Positions 1 through 12,592 of a stretch of DNA of 64,000 nt are shown here, one piece after another. The notes below the pieces were generated by a model. That model had not been told where the DNA came from and ran no database searches. It worked only from the letters and a program-made list of their open reading frames with translations. The number at the start of each line of letters is the position of its first letter. Position 1 is the first letter of the stretch. Both the position numbers and the translations under genes were made by a program. The DNA is taken from assembly GCA_030761205.1 (NCBI GenBank), contig JAULJL010000028.1:16047001-16111000 (forward strand), given 5' to 3'. The DNA comes from Fremontodendron californicum (lineage: Eukaryota; Streptophyta; Magnoliopsida; Malvales; Malvaceae).

Positions 1-735
1 ACAGAGTCGTCATACTGTCATAACGTGCTAAATCCTATGATCTAACAACTAGACACAAATAGGGAGTCGCCACTAATCTTTTTTGCTAGGTGTGATTAGT
101 CACCTATATGAATCTATCATTTTTAAAGTAATCATAAGCTTGACTAAGGCACTCTAAAAAGAATAGGTTATGATCGATCTACGTTTCAGAACTAGGTCCG
201 GGAGTTCGGTTACGTGTGAGGAAAGATTAGCACCCCCAGAACGCCTATCTAGAGATAGTACCATATTAATCAGATATTACCCTAAATTGGTCTTATCTAA
301 ATGGTCTTTATTCATCCTAATTTTATCTACCAAATTTAACCAAAGGTATTTATCTTAAATAAGCATCAATCATTAATAAAAATCTAAAATTTTCCTAATC
401 CAATTTAAATAGCTCCTATCATGAGATAAACAAAAATAAATGAATAAGAAATAAACAAGTAATAGATAAATAAATAATATATAATAATTGACACAAAATT
501 AAGAATTAAGAAAAACAAATAATAAATTAGTCATCAAAAAATATTCACAATAAAAAAATAAATATGATTTAATTAGAAATTACCAAACAAATAAGAGTCA
601 ATAATAAATAAATAATAAATAATTCAACGAATAATATCATAATATAAAATAAAATATCAAAACAAACCTAAAATAGAAAATAAAAACCAAACAGAAAATA
701 CAAAAATAAAATAAAATAAAAACATGAATCAGCTA
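1..735 (-). mobile_element. Fragment of a giant Tat/Ogre-like LTR
   Basis: Read on the minus strand, positions about 245-200 and 97-62 match two conserved blocks of the two complete solo LTRs further right: the block with GGGGGTGCTAATC and ACACGTAACCGA, and the block ending GGTGGCGACTCC (here inverted as GGAGTCGCCAC at about 62-73). The segment is therefore the 3' part of a related LTR cut by the window edge. The AT-rich stretch 250-720 is probably the rest of it, but the right-hand limit is a guess set where GC-rich sequence begins near 735. Lineage is inferred from the conserved blocks; no internal protein is visible. Confidence 0.55.
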
Positions 736-1262
736 TATCCGGGTGGGCAAACGCGTGGGCCGCGCGCGGGTCCTGCGACCTGGCTCTGCTTTAGCCTTTA
801 AAACACAATATTTTTTGTTGGCTTCAGTTCATACCTCCTTTAAAAAAAATAATCTAATTTCTCTGAACTTCTCTCTTCCTCCTCAAGAACAGCTATCGTT
901 GTTTTTCCTGTTTCCAGATTTCGGCAATATCATCACCGCCTGTCACCAACTCCGTCGCCTTCGCTTATCGCCGTCGCTTTCGGTGCCCAAAAAACCTTTA
1001 AATTTCCTCAATTCTTCTATCAAACCTTTTAAATCCCAAAATCAAATTGGAATTTTCAAAATCAAATCCAAGAATCCTAGATCAAGAATTCAAGAAACGA
1101 AATCTTGATCTAAACCACTTTTCAAGACTGAAACCCCAAAACTAAATTGCCTAAAAACTATAACCCTAGGGAAATGTCTAAAGCTATAATCCCGAGACAA
1201 ATATTTTTGAAACCTCAAAATCTTGTCAGTGACAATCCAAATAAAAAGCCTTATTGGAACCT

Positions 1263-1279
1263 GAGCTCTGAATACCAAC
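1263..1279 (-). other. Primer-binding-site-like motif (tRNA-Met type)
   Basis: The minus strand reads GTTGGTATTCAGAGCTC, one base longer than the usual plant tRNA-iMet primer site TTGGTATCAGAGC. It lies directly after the CA end of the LTR proposed at 1280-1980, which is where a primer site belongs. The extra T may mean that the element is dead. Confidence 0.5.
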
Positions 1280-1980
1280 TGATGTGAACTCGTGGGGTTA
1301 AACCTTTTGAACACACTAACAAATTGAAATATCCTAACCCCAAGAAAGCCAAGATTCAGACAATGGAATTTAAACCCGTAGAAATCTTGGATCAAAGAAC
1401 CTAGATTAGCTAAGCTAACTAAACCACAAGAACACTTGTTTCTAGAACCTAAGTTTGATAGGAAGAACGCCACAAAGAAAGGAATTCTTTGATAAGTTCA
1501 CTAGTTCTGTCAAGACCTAAAAAGAGTGAAACACTCACTTAAATAAAATCAACTCAATAGATTAATAATGGTTGCTGAAGTAGATGGCTAAACAAGGGTT
1601 TTTATAGCCTTCCTACTATCCCTAATTCAACTAGCCTAAGAACTCCTAGTACAAATGAAACTCCTTGGCAGCTAAGGCTTACTACTACATAATAAGTAGA
1701 CAACCTCTTCCCTTGGAATCCCTATAATCGACCAGACCTAAAACAATAAGAAAGAATACTTAATTTGGACTGAACAAGCTCAAATCCAATCCTAATAAAT
1801 TAAAAGATGTCCACCTAGTTTAATGAAGATAGACCCCACAAGCCTAATGGACATAATACATAAATCAAGCCCAAAAACCTAAATAATTATAAGACCCAAC
1901 TAAGGCTTCTAATTTAGGCGCCACATCATTAATGAATTGGTCCCCACTTCATATTAAATAATGAACTAAAAACATGCTCA
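1280..1980 (-). mobile_element. Probable 5' LTR of a retrotransposon
   Basis: On the minus strand this 701-bp segment starts TGAGCATG and ends CACATCA, followed at once by a tRNA-Met-like primer site. It holds a TATA-type box, GGCTATAAAAACCC, at about 1609-1596, and downstream leader-like sequence. The order promoter, LTR end, primer site matches a 5' LTR on the minus strand. Its internal region (740-1262) is a short GC-richer leader with no gag, and then the giant LTR fragment begins. No second LTR is seen. The outer boundary at 1980 rests only on the TG/CA rule. Confidence 0.45.
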
Positions 1981-2113
1981 CTAATTCATTAATATTGCCG
2001 CTCCCTTGAATTCCTCTATGGCCCATTCCTTTCCTTGCTTCTCTTCATGGATTCGGCCCAAGTAGACTCCTTGCTTAGCCTCTTGAAATCTTGATGGATC
2101 TTGGACCTCATCA
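1981..2113 (-). other. Short coding-like segment, unidentified
   Basis: The minus-strand frame ending at 1981 gives about 40 residues of normal amino-acid composition, beginning DPSRFQEAKQ and ending in a stop just before the TGAGCATG of the neighbouring LTR. It may be a fragment of a mobile-element or host protein. I do not recognise it, and it may be chance. Confidence 0.2.
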
Positions 2114-2114
2114 T

Positions 2115-2715
2115 GACACGAACACACAAATTTTCTCGAAATTGAATCACAATGATGAACTATGTAAAATATGAGATAAATTGAGACACGGCATGAAAAC
2201 AACATTGGAAAAATAATTAAAATACAACACGAAAAATAACATGAACTCGACACAAATATACGAACGTGTAAAAAAATATATAAAACAAATTATTAACGCT
2301 TAAAAATTTATATAAATTTATAATATTTTGAAAACATAAAGAATAAAACGAAAACACAATTTTTTTTTCTCTAAATTGAATCACAATAACAAATTATGTA
2401 AAAAATAAATTATTAACGTGTAAAAGTTTATATAAATTTATAATTCTTTGAAAACATAAAAAAACGAACACGTCACGAATACACAAAAATTTCTCTAAAT
2501 TAATTCACAATGACAAACTATGTAAAATATGAGATGGATTGAAACACGACACGAACACAACATAGAAAAAATAATTAAAACACAACACAGAAAACAACAC
2601 GAACACGATACGAATACACGAACGTGTAAAAATATACATGGTACGAATTATTAACATATAAAAATTTATATAAATGTATAATATTTTAAAAACAAAAAAA
2701 TAACACGAATACAAT
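2115..2715. repeat. Three degenerate direct repeats
   Basis: A block with 'ttctctaaattgaatcacaa' followed by 'aactatgtaaaa' recurs at about 2125, 2365 and 2490. Between copies are runs of 'cacgacacgaacac' type. Units differ in length (about 125-240 bp), so this is an eroded local duplication with no coding sign. A pyrimidine-rich tract follows at 2717-2795. Confidence 0.55.
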
Positions 2716-3386
2716 TTTTTCTTTCCTTTCTTCCCTCTTTCTTTTCTTTTTCTTTTTTTTTCTCTCCTTCCTTTTTTTTTCTCTTTCCCTCCACAGTCAA
2801 AAAAAAAAAAAAATGAACAGTAAAGGGAGACTTGAATAGTCTCCCCTTGCTAAAAAATGTTCAATATTTATAGTATGGATGGATATGATTATCAAGGCCT
2901 AGCATGACAATTTCAACCAACACACGCCAAAATAAAAGCTAAAAGTATTTTAACAATGTAAGATAAGAGAGCTGAATTATCCAAAAAAAAACTATAAAAA
3001 AAAAAACCCGTTTCATCAGGGTAATTTTAAATTTTTTATAATTTTTTTAATTAATTAATAATAATAAATTAATTTATATTTATATTTTATTATATAATAA
3101 TTATTTATTTAAATTTTTTATTTTTAAATATAATAATATTAATATAATAATATTTTTTAATTATGAAAATTAAATTTATGATAATTGTTTATTTATAAAT
3201 TACATAATTCAAATGTTATTTATATGTATTTTTGAAAAATATTTAGATCTTATTGTACACTATATATTTTTATTTATAGGAGATAAAAATAATAAATAAT
3301 AAAATAAAATTGTGGTTTATATTTTATTCTCTCGTAGGATCGATTTTCACACATAGGTTAGCAGCAAGTTCGTTTTTTTTTTTTTT
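2716..3386. other. AT-rich intergenic stretch
   Basis: It holds a polypyrimidine run, a short hairpin near 2825-2850 (stem GGGAGACT/AGTCTCCC) and then almost pure A/T sequence. I see no gene. Confidence 0.6.
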
Positions 3387-3730
3387 AACTTTTTTCCCGA
3401 GCGAGTCGAGTACGGATCCTAAATCGACTCGCGAGTCAACATACAAATCAACCACTTTAAATTCACCATTTAAAATAAAAATTAATTAGTAAAATTAATT
3501 TCTTTTTTAACTTTTTTCCCGAACGGGTCGAGTACGAATCCTAAATCGATCCGCAAGTTAACGTGCGGATTAAACCCTTTAAATACATCAGTTAAAATTA
3601 AAATTAATAAAATTAATTTCTTTTTTAACTTTTTCCTCGAACTGGTTGGTATGGATCCTAAATCGACTCGCGAGTCAATGTGCGAACCAACCCCTTTAAA
3701 TACATCATTTAAAAATAAAATAAAAAACAA
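3387..3730. repeat. Tandem repeat, about 120 bp x 3
   Basis: Three head-to-tail units begin with AACTTTTT(C) at 3387, 3509 and 3627 (spacing 122 and 118 bp). Each contains 'gatcctaaatcga' and 'cctttaaata' type cores separated by AT-rich spacers. Units are diverged by point changes, so the array is old. No protein frame persists through it. The AT-rich DNA at 3731-4690 shows nothing else I can name. Confidence 0.7.
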
Positions 3731-4690
3731 AAAATAATTACTAAAAAATAATTAATAAGTTATATAAACATTTTAATTTAATTTTAAAAATACAAAGTGA
3801 TAAATCAATTTTTATAATTATTTTTAAACAATGATTTTTCCTTAAAAAATAAAAAATATAAATAATGAAAAAAATTATAAATTTTTTAATACACAAGAAT
3901 CAAAAAAATATTTTAAAACTAACAAATATATATTTATTATTTTTTTTTGGAAATAATAAATTAAAACAATAATACTAAAAGAAAAAGGTTTTCTTTTTCT
4001 CCCTCAACATTTCAATAAATACCCCTCTTGTCCCACTGAAAGACTATTTTGCTCTCAAAAAAGACAAATTAAGATTTAAATATCCTTAACATTTGTAAGA
4101 ATACCTTCTTTGTCCCGATAAAAAGACACTTTTATCTCAAATAAAAGATAAAATAAAACAAATAAATTTTGAGCATTTGAAAAAATATCTATTGAATCCC
4201 TAAGGATTTTTTGTAAAAAGTCAAAAATATTCATAGAAGATGATAAAATAAGACAACAAAGTTTTTTAACTAAATTCAAAATTTTCTTATGATTCTCTTA
4301 AGACTCAATTTTCATTATAGTAGATAATGTAAAAGAGAACTGATTCTTGATTTGGAAGCCCTCTCTTGCAAATTGAGAACCATCAAAGTAATTGTCAAAT
4401 TGAAAACACAAAAATAATATGAAATCAACTATATGTATATATTAAATATGTGAATTCCATAAATTCCAATAAAATCAAAACGAAGAACTCTACTTAAACT
4501 CTGCTCGGCTCTTGTCACCGAGAGATTGTTTTGGTTTATTTTGTATATATATATTTTTTGAATAAAGGAAGAGTTTACAGATACTGAAATTTAAATTTCA
4601 GATTTACTGAATTCTTTCTTTTAAGAGTGGTTGCATAAATCAACTAGATTAAGTCCTATATTTTTATTTTGTACGTATATCTTGATTTAT

Positions 4691-5551
4691 CTAAAGAGAA
4701 GCTTTGCTCTTTTGTGGGGGTAACTTTGTGAATTCAAGGAAAATGTGTATTATGATTGCCACACTTCCTATTATGGTAGCTAAAATGGTATATCCCATCC
4801 GAGTAGAGAGCAAAGAAAACTTTTGACATGATATCCAAGCTCCAACAGAAAAGAAGAAGGAGATAATGAGGGAAACCTACAAGACAATGACCAATCAGAT
4901 GAGCAAAATATCAGTAATTAAATAGTAAACATTCATTAGGTTTACCTACAAATAAAAAAAAAAATATTAGTTTTTTTTTTAACTAATTATAATGCATTTG
5001 TATGATATCTTACTATCAATGACTTCACTGAGCGGCGAAAATCTGTAATTTCTTCTTCATCAAATTTGCCGGTTGCTTCAAATTTTTCTAGTAAAGCATC
5101 CTGGTATATATCCGATTGTAACACAAAAAAGGCATCAAATTTTGGCTGGATATAAATATATTTACAATGAGAGATTCATTTACATTAATGTAAAATTAAA
5201 TTAGTTTTACATATTTTAATAATTTTTTATACGATTTATACTTTTACAAACCGGCCGTTGGATTTAACAAAATAATTGTACTAATCGTGCACGTAAAGTT
5301 TCGAATCGATTTGATATCTCTATCATATCGCTCGACAATACTGTCTTTTTCAATATATATTTAACAGTTAAAAGTTTTTTTATATCGAACAAATAGTTAG
5401 ATATTTTTAATTTACTCGAAAGACGACGTGCATAATCTACGTGAACAGAACATGAAATACGATGGTCAGATTAAACAAATATAAATCCTATAAAAAGTTA
5501 TTGAAGTGTGTAAAACTAATTTAATTTTACACTAATATAAATTGATCCCTC

Positions 5552-5616
<65 letters not shown>

Positions 5617-8600
5617 GACATAACTCCTAGAAAAAATTAGGCCACGCAGATACCAAGTTGATGAAAATGATTCGAGATATTATTTAGAAAAAACAGCACA
5701 TAATTTTTTTTATTTTTTTTTTGCTACATATCAAAGCATATATATATTGGACTTGAGCTACATAAAAGGAATTAAGTAGTTCTCTTATCCTCTAAACTCC
5801 AACTTCTTTTTCGTAGAGTCAAACTTAAAATTTTAAGTTTGAAGTCTCGAGTTTTAATTGTATGTGTGTTTCATTCACTAGATGCTTAATCAAATTGTGA
5901 TTACTTAAGTTATCATTATTCCTAGCATATATAGGAAAATTATCTGATATATTATCAGTTAAGTTTAAAAATTTTATCGATAAATTTAGCAGAATGACAT
6001 ATGTTTTTGTAGGGTATATTAAAAAAAACTAATTATATTAAAAAAGAGTAAGATATGTGACAAATTCTTAACTTCACTTGTAAAATTTAAAAATTTCATC
6101 ATCAATATATCAAAAATAAACTCATATATAAGTCTTTCTTTGGAATTTGAATTTCCAATCTTGAACTTAATTATAGAAAAGTTGTTATTTGTTATATATT
6201 GTATAAAGGGATGCAGATGAGTAGAGATAGGCTACAAGTAGACCTGTTTAAAGGTCGGACAACCCGTTCAGCCCAGCTCATATTGAGTTGCATTTGGTTA
6301 GGAATTTTTCATTCTGGGCTGGCGCAACCCGATCCGAATTTCTGTTTATATAAAGAATTATTTTTTATTTAAATTTAATATAAAAATATTAATATAATTT
6401 TTATTTTATTTAAATAGTAAAACAAGTTTGCGAGTCGGCCGGGACCTGCCCAGAGTTAGACTTGGATAAGGGAAGAAGAAAATTTTCAAACCCTGATCCG
6501 ACTCATGAGCAAGTTTAGATACAAGTAAGATTTGTACCAATATATTATTATTATTATTAAGCGACAACTTTTGCTGATATATTCTTCCCCTACACAAACT
6601 TTCATTTATATACTCACTCACTAGCCCAATTTTGCTTCTTTTATCTTATATTAATCTTAAAATTAATCATTAAGAATTATAGTGATAGGTTAGTTTGGTT
6701 AATCAAAAAAAAAAGAAAAACTATGCATTGCAAATTGCATATATACCTTGGCAATGAACCTATTTCTACACCACTGAGCGATGCCTTCATCTGATTCTGG
6801 CACATCCTTCGTCGAATATCGCTTTATATGCACCTTCACCTGTATTATGTAATTAAAAATACATCAAAAGTATAACTATTATATTTGAAAAACCGGATGA
6901 ATAATTAATAGATTTATAAGTGAATCGAAAAATAAAAAAAAGTCCAAACTGCAAATTATTAAATTGAAGAAACAGTTTTTTTTAGTACAAAGGAGATCAT
7001 AATTTTAAAATAAGAGAATGGATTATAGATACGAGAATTCGAATCCTAAACTTATTAGATGCCACTTTTTAAAAAAAATTACATGAAAATCAATTGAATT
7101 AAGCTCTGAATTCAAGAAGAAACGGTTTTTTCGATTAAAGCTTAAGAGTTTTGTATTGGGAAACAGATTATCGCAAATAACATACTGATGCTTGGAAATT
7201 GATAGGTCATACATAGGCTTACCCTGCAAGGTTGCATCTTAAAAAATCTGAGTAAAGTTGGAAACGGTTGATCTTTTGGTATAGCAATTGTAACATCATA
7301 AAGTGCTGGAACAAAGGATCGCAAACTTTTTACTGCTGTAACAAAACCCTGAATATTGCAAGCCCAAAAAAATAATAATAATTAATAAATTGCTTCAAAA
7401 AGAGAATTTTAATTGTGTTTTCAAGAAAAACGTTCTCGCAATTTAATACCCGAAGCCTTTGAAGGGATTCTTTTCATCCAATTAGAGGGTGTTCATGAAT
7501 CGGATCAGGTCTGAATAATAAAAAAAAAAATGTACTTTCTCCGATTCAGCTTGATCAAAAATCTGTTTTATTATTTAAAATATATTAAAATATTTATTTT
7601 AATGTAATGTTTATATATTTTTATAATTAATTTAAATAACATTTAATTTATTATTATTTAAATAATAATCTAAATCAATCGAGCCTACTTAAATTACAAA
7701 AATTTATATAAAAACTCAATCTAATTCAAATTGAATTTATCAAACCGGATGAAGGATCAGCTCGTTGATTGGTTTACACTTTACGCCCAAAGATCATAAT
7801 TTCTTAGTGTGCAAATTTATTAGAAAAGAACTATTTTTGTTAATTAAAAGTAAAGTAAATGCTGCAATTACTGTTGAAAGCTTCGAAGGTTAAACTTTTG
7901 GGGCAATGACTGTCACTAGATCTGTTCGAGGGTCGGATAGTCCATCCGACCTAACAGGCCCGATCCATATTAGGTTAGATTTGGATAGAATTTTTTTTAC
8001 GACTCGATCTGAATCACTATTTAACTAATAAAAAATATTTTTATTTAAATTTAATTATAAAATATATAAATATTAATATAAAAATGTTTTTTATTATTAT
8101 TTAAATTGTAAACCGAGCCCATAAGGTTGGATCCATCTAGGGTCAAGTTTAGGTAATAAAAAAAAAAATTGAACCGTTGCCCGATCCATGAGCAAGTCTA
8201 TCTGACATAGTAGTTTTTTAATTAAACAATAATTTTATAGTACGAAATATTTACCTTGGTCTTGGGGATGAGCACATGCTTAGGAATTGGGAACCCTTTG
8301 AAAGAAGCAAATGCTTGAGCATCTAAGAGTTTATCGGGCGTCAAACGCGTTCCCTCCACGAAAATAGTCATCCAAAAAGGCATAGGAAAATCCTTAAGAG
8401 CTTCAAAACTTGACTGCAATACGCATGCATGCATAAACAAGTTACCCACAAAAATGCTCAATATGCATAAATAAATGTGGTAAAGCCTAATTAAAACCTC
8501 AGGATATCCTGACTGCTGAATGCTGATCCAGTTGGACCGTTCAAAACTCAGCTTCTTCTAAACATTAGTTACAGAAAAAACGGCAATGGGAACCCAACGA

Positions 8601-10234
8601 TATATATCCGAAGCCATGAATAATTCTTCCGAAACGACTCTTAACTCAAATTTTGATCCAATTACTATATTTTATTTGTCGGTATTAACCCAAATGTTAT
8701 ATACCGTGCGAATAGATTTGTCCAATGATTATGTTATTTGTCTGTTCAACGAGTCCGACTCAAATTGAGTTAGATTTAGGATATTAGTTTGGATCGATTC
8801 GGTTAGACTTGTTCAATGGTCAGGCTATTCATTCAATATTTGGGAGGGTTTGGACAAAAATATAAAGTTCGAAATATGGGTTTCGACAAAAAATGAGATC
8901 CGTTTAGAAAATAGGTTGGCTCTTGACTCTAACAATCAAGGTTCGAGCCCGGCCCGATAATTTTTTATTTATATAATATATTATTTTTATATTTATAATT
9001 TATATAATATAAAAAATAAATATATATAATATTATAATGTAAACATTTAAAAATATGTTAAGTTATTCATGTTTTAAAACTTAATAAAAGAAAAAAGAAA
9101 AAGATAAAATTACTAAAAATTAAATAAAAAATAACATATTTGTTTAAATTTTTTTTTTTTAAAAATATTGACGGGCCTAAACAGGTTTGAACTACCCATT
9201 TAAAAATATAAGCGAACTTGGGCAGAATTTGGGACTCATATTTTGGACCGGGTTGAGCTTGGACAAGTATATGTGGTGTTGATATCATATTTAAGCCAGG
9301 CCAAAACTTAGCTTGGCCCGGCCCATGAACACCTCTAGGTTCGGTTTAACCTAATTACAATTTAATCAATAAATTTTTTTTTAAAAATTTAATTATAAAA
9401 ATATATAAATATTAATAACAATATTTTTAAAATAGTAAAATGAGTTTTTCAAATTTGAAAAATCGAAAAAGGTCATAATTTGAGAAATAAATTTTTTCTA
9501 TCCTAATCTCACCCGACCAACCCAACCCATAAACAATTTGACGTGTGATTTCAATGCCTATATAAACATTGCTACAAAAAAGTTAAAATACTTTATTTTA
9601 GAATTTTATTACATTTAAGGTATTTAAAAGAAAATAATATATTGATTTTATTTTTTTCTATATATATTAGTTTAGCGAGTGTTACTAGACACTTGTTAAC
9701 ATTCTCTTTCTATACATGTTTGCATAGATAAAACTTGACACAAATCTCTAAAAATTCATTTAACTTTACCCAAAATCCAACTCGACTCGACCCAAATTGA
9801 TAACCAAAAAAGACAAAAAAAAATCAACAACTGGAATTTATTTGTGACCCATGCCAAAATTGAATTGAAATACCCCCAAACTTGAAAAGTAAAACCCTGA
9901 AATGATCCAATCAACCAATTACCAGTTCTATTTAATACATGAAAGAAGAATCTTTATAGATATGAAAAGAGTAAAAACATTTTACCTTCAATTTGCTTTC
10001 ATCCTTTGCCCAATTTCTATCCAGAAAAATAAATTCATAAAACCAAGCTGCCCACCCGAAAACCTGCCAATATTTTTTGAAAGAATTAACTTTTGTGAAA
10101 AAATTCTTGAGAAAATCATAATAGAAATATAATATTTATTTATTGAGAAAATACAATATCCAAGGAAGCAAACAATAGTTTATTTCAATAATTATAATTA
10201 GAATTAGGATAATTCTATCAGTGCCAAATAGTCC

Positions 10235-10273
<39 letters not shown>

Positions 10274-10456
10274 CTACTTATAAGTTGCAAATGGTATGAA
10301 AGTAGAAATAAATAACCAAATTAATAAACGTGTGAGTAATTAATTGTACTATTGAACAATTTGGAATTTTCATTTAAATTAACTTTAATCAATTCCTTTA
10401 TTGGTCAGATCTTTAATCAATTATAACCTTTAATATGTCTCTCGTTATTATTCTTA

Positions 10457-10495
<39 letters not shown>

Positions 10496-12556
10496 GAGAT
10501 TCACATTTTATAAATATAAAAGAGAGATTTATTTATACTGGTATAAAATTAATTAATTTTACATATTTTTGTAATTTTTCATACGATTTATATTTGTTTA
10601 GTTCGATCGTTATATTTTATGCTCTCTTCATGTAAATCATGTACGTTAAATTTCGAGTTAGTATTCTTGATCGACATGATATAGATATCGGATTGATTCG
10701 AAATTTTACATGCACGACGAATAGGATGATATTCTTAAAATCCAGCAATCGATTTGTTAAAATATTAATCGTACACAAAATTATAAAAAAATATTAAATA
10801 ATTAATTTTACACCAATATAAATTAATTTTTTTCATATATATTTATTTTTCTCATATATATATATAGAGAGAGAGAGACATGGGTCCAACTCTTTTTTTT
10901 TTTTCTTTCTAAATCATGATGTTTTTTCATTTTTATTTTATGATTGATAAAAAATTAATTCTATTTAAATAAAAAAAAAAGGTGATAATAAAGCCCTCTT
11001 AATTTTTTTTTAAGTCTGCTTCATAGATACCAGGAAACGAGCAATTATCTGTTCCAATAAATGAATAGTAAGCATAAAATTTGATCTCTCTGAAAGTGTC
11101 TAAATCGTCAAACTTTTCTACATGGACGTAACAAAGTCAACACGTGTAAAAACTTTTCAGTAACTTTTTCATTGTCAAGAGCACTAGCAAATTTTTGAAG
11201 TACTTTAATAGATTTTTTATTTTTTATTATTCTTTTAAAAATGAATAAAAAAGAAAAGGCTAAAAAACAAATAAATAAACTAAAGACAACCAGAAAAAAA
11301 AAAAAAACAAAAGCATCTATAAATAAAATATTTTTTGCTACGTTATTCATTTATTCATGAATCGGATTGTTCGTCAAGCTTATGAACCAAGTTATAGACA
11401 TAAATTTTTAAATTCGAATATGGTTTGACTCAAATTATTATATTATTAATAAAAAATTATTTTTATTTAAATTTAATTCACAAATATATTTTAAAATATT
11501 AATATTAAAATTATTTTTAAATATTTTAATATTATTTTAAACAATAATCAAACCTGATCAAGCTTGAATGACTCTAACATGGCTCATGAAAACTTCTATT
11601 GGACAAAAACTCTCATTTGTTTATAAAAAAAAAATCTACTTAGTTGCCTCCAAGGGTGTATCTAAGGGGACAAAAAGTAGAGGTGCTCATGGCCGGGTCG
11701 GGTCGCGGTCCGAACTTTTTTTTATTTTCTTGTCCAGATCCGATCTTGGGTCAGGCCAAGCCGGCTCGTAGATCCATATTCACTGTTCACAATATTAAAA
11801 ATATATTTTTATATATTTTTAAAATTAAATTAAAAAAATATTATTTTTTTATTAAATGAACAACGATTCGGATCGAACCGGGCAATCTCGGATCACTAAA
11901 AGACATGTCCAAGTCCGGCCTAATACAGGTTAGACCTGCCGGGTCGGGCGAGCTGCCCGACCATGAGCAGGTCTAACAAGAAGGGGTTTTGGCCCCCTAA
12001 GATTTTTAATATCTTTGAAACTAAATTGCATCTTCACTTAAAATATGATAAATTATGGTTTAGCTCTTTCAATTTTTTTTATTTGACTCCCTTTTTAAAA
12101 TTTGTATTTTAACATAGTAAATTTGTTAACATTTTCAGTTTAGCCTCATTCATTATTAATTGATTCTTTATATTTTTCTTATCAATCAATCAAATAAATA
12201 CATAAACATTAATTATTATATTAATAATTTTCATTCTATACTCAATTGCTCATAATGAAAAGTAATTAAAAAAAATTAAATCACTACAATATCTAATATA
12301 ATATGTGTACTTAACTCTTCTTATTTTTTCTAAACTTATGTTTTTTTATGAAATAATCATATTCTCATTTTAGTTAGACTAGCAATTTCTTTTTTGCATT
12401 GAGATTTTAATTCTTATTAAATCTTTAATATACATATGCAATATGAATTATGAATTATAATTTTTGAATTTTGAATTTTTTTCATTAAAAGAAATTTATA
12501 TATTATTTGTAAATTTAATATTCTCATATACAAATTTTATTGTTATTAATTTAAAT

Positions 12557-12592
<36 letters not shown>

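Noticed and set aside
743..1473. Two overlapping 120-codon frames on opposite strands
   Set aside because: They cover a retroelement leader and LTR end with a primer-site-like motif; no protein family is recognisable.
2825..2850. Hairpin resembling a bacterial terminator
   Set aside because: The genome is eukaryotic; the 8-bp stem in AT-rich DNA has no gene next to it.
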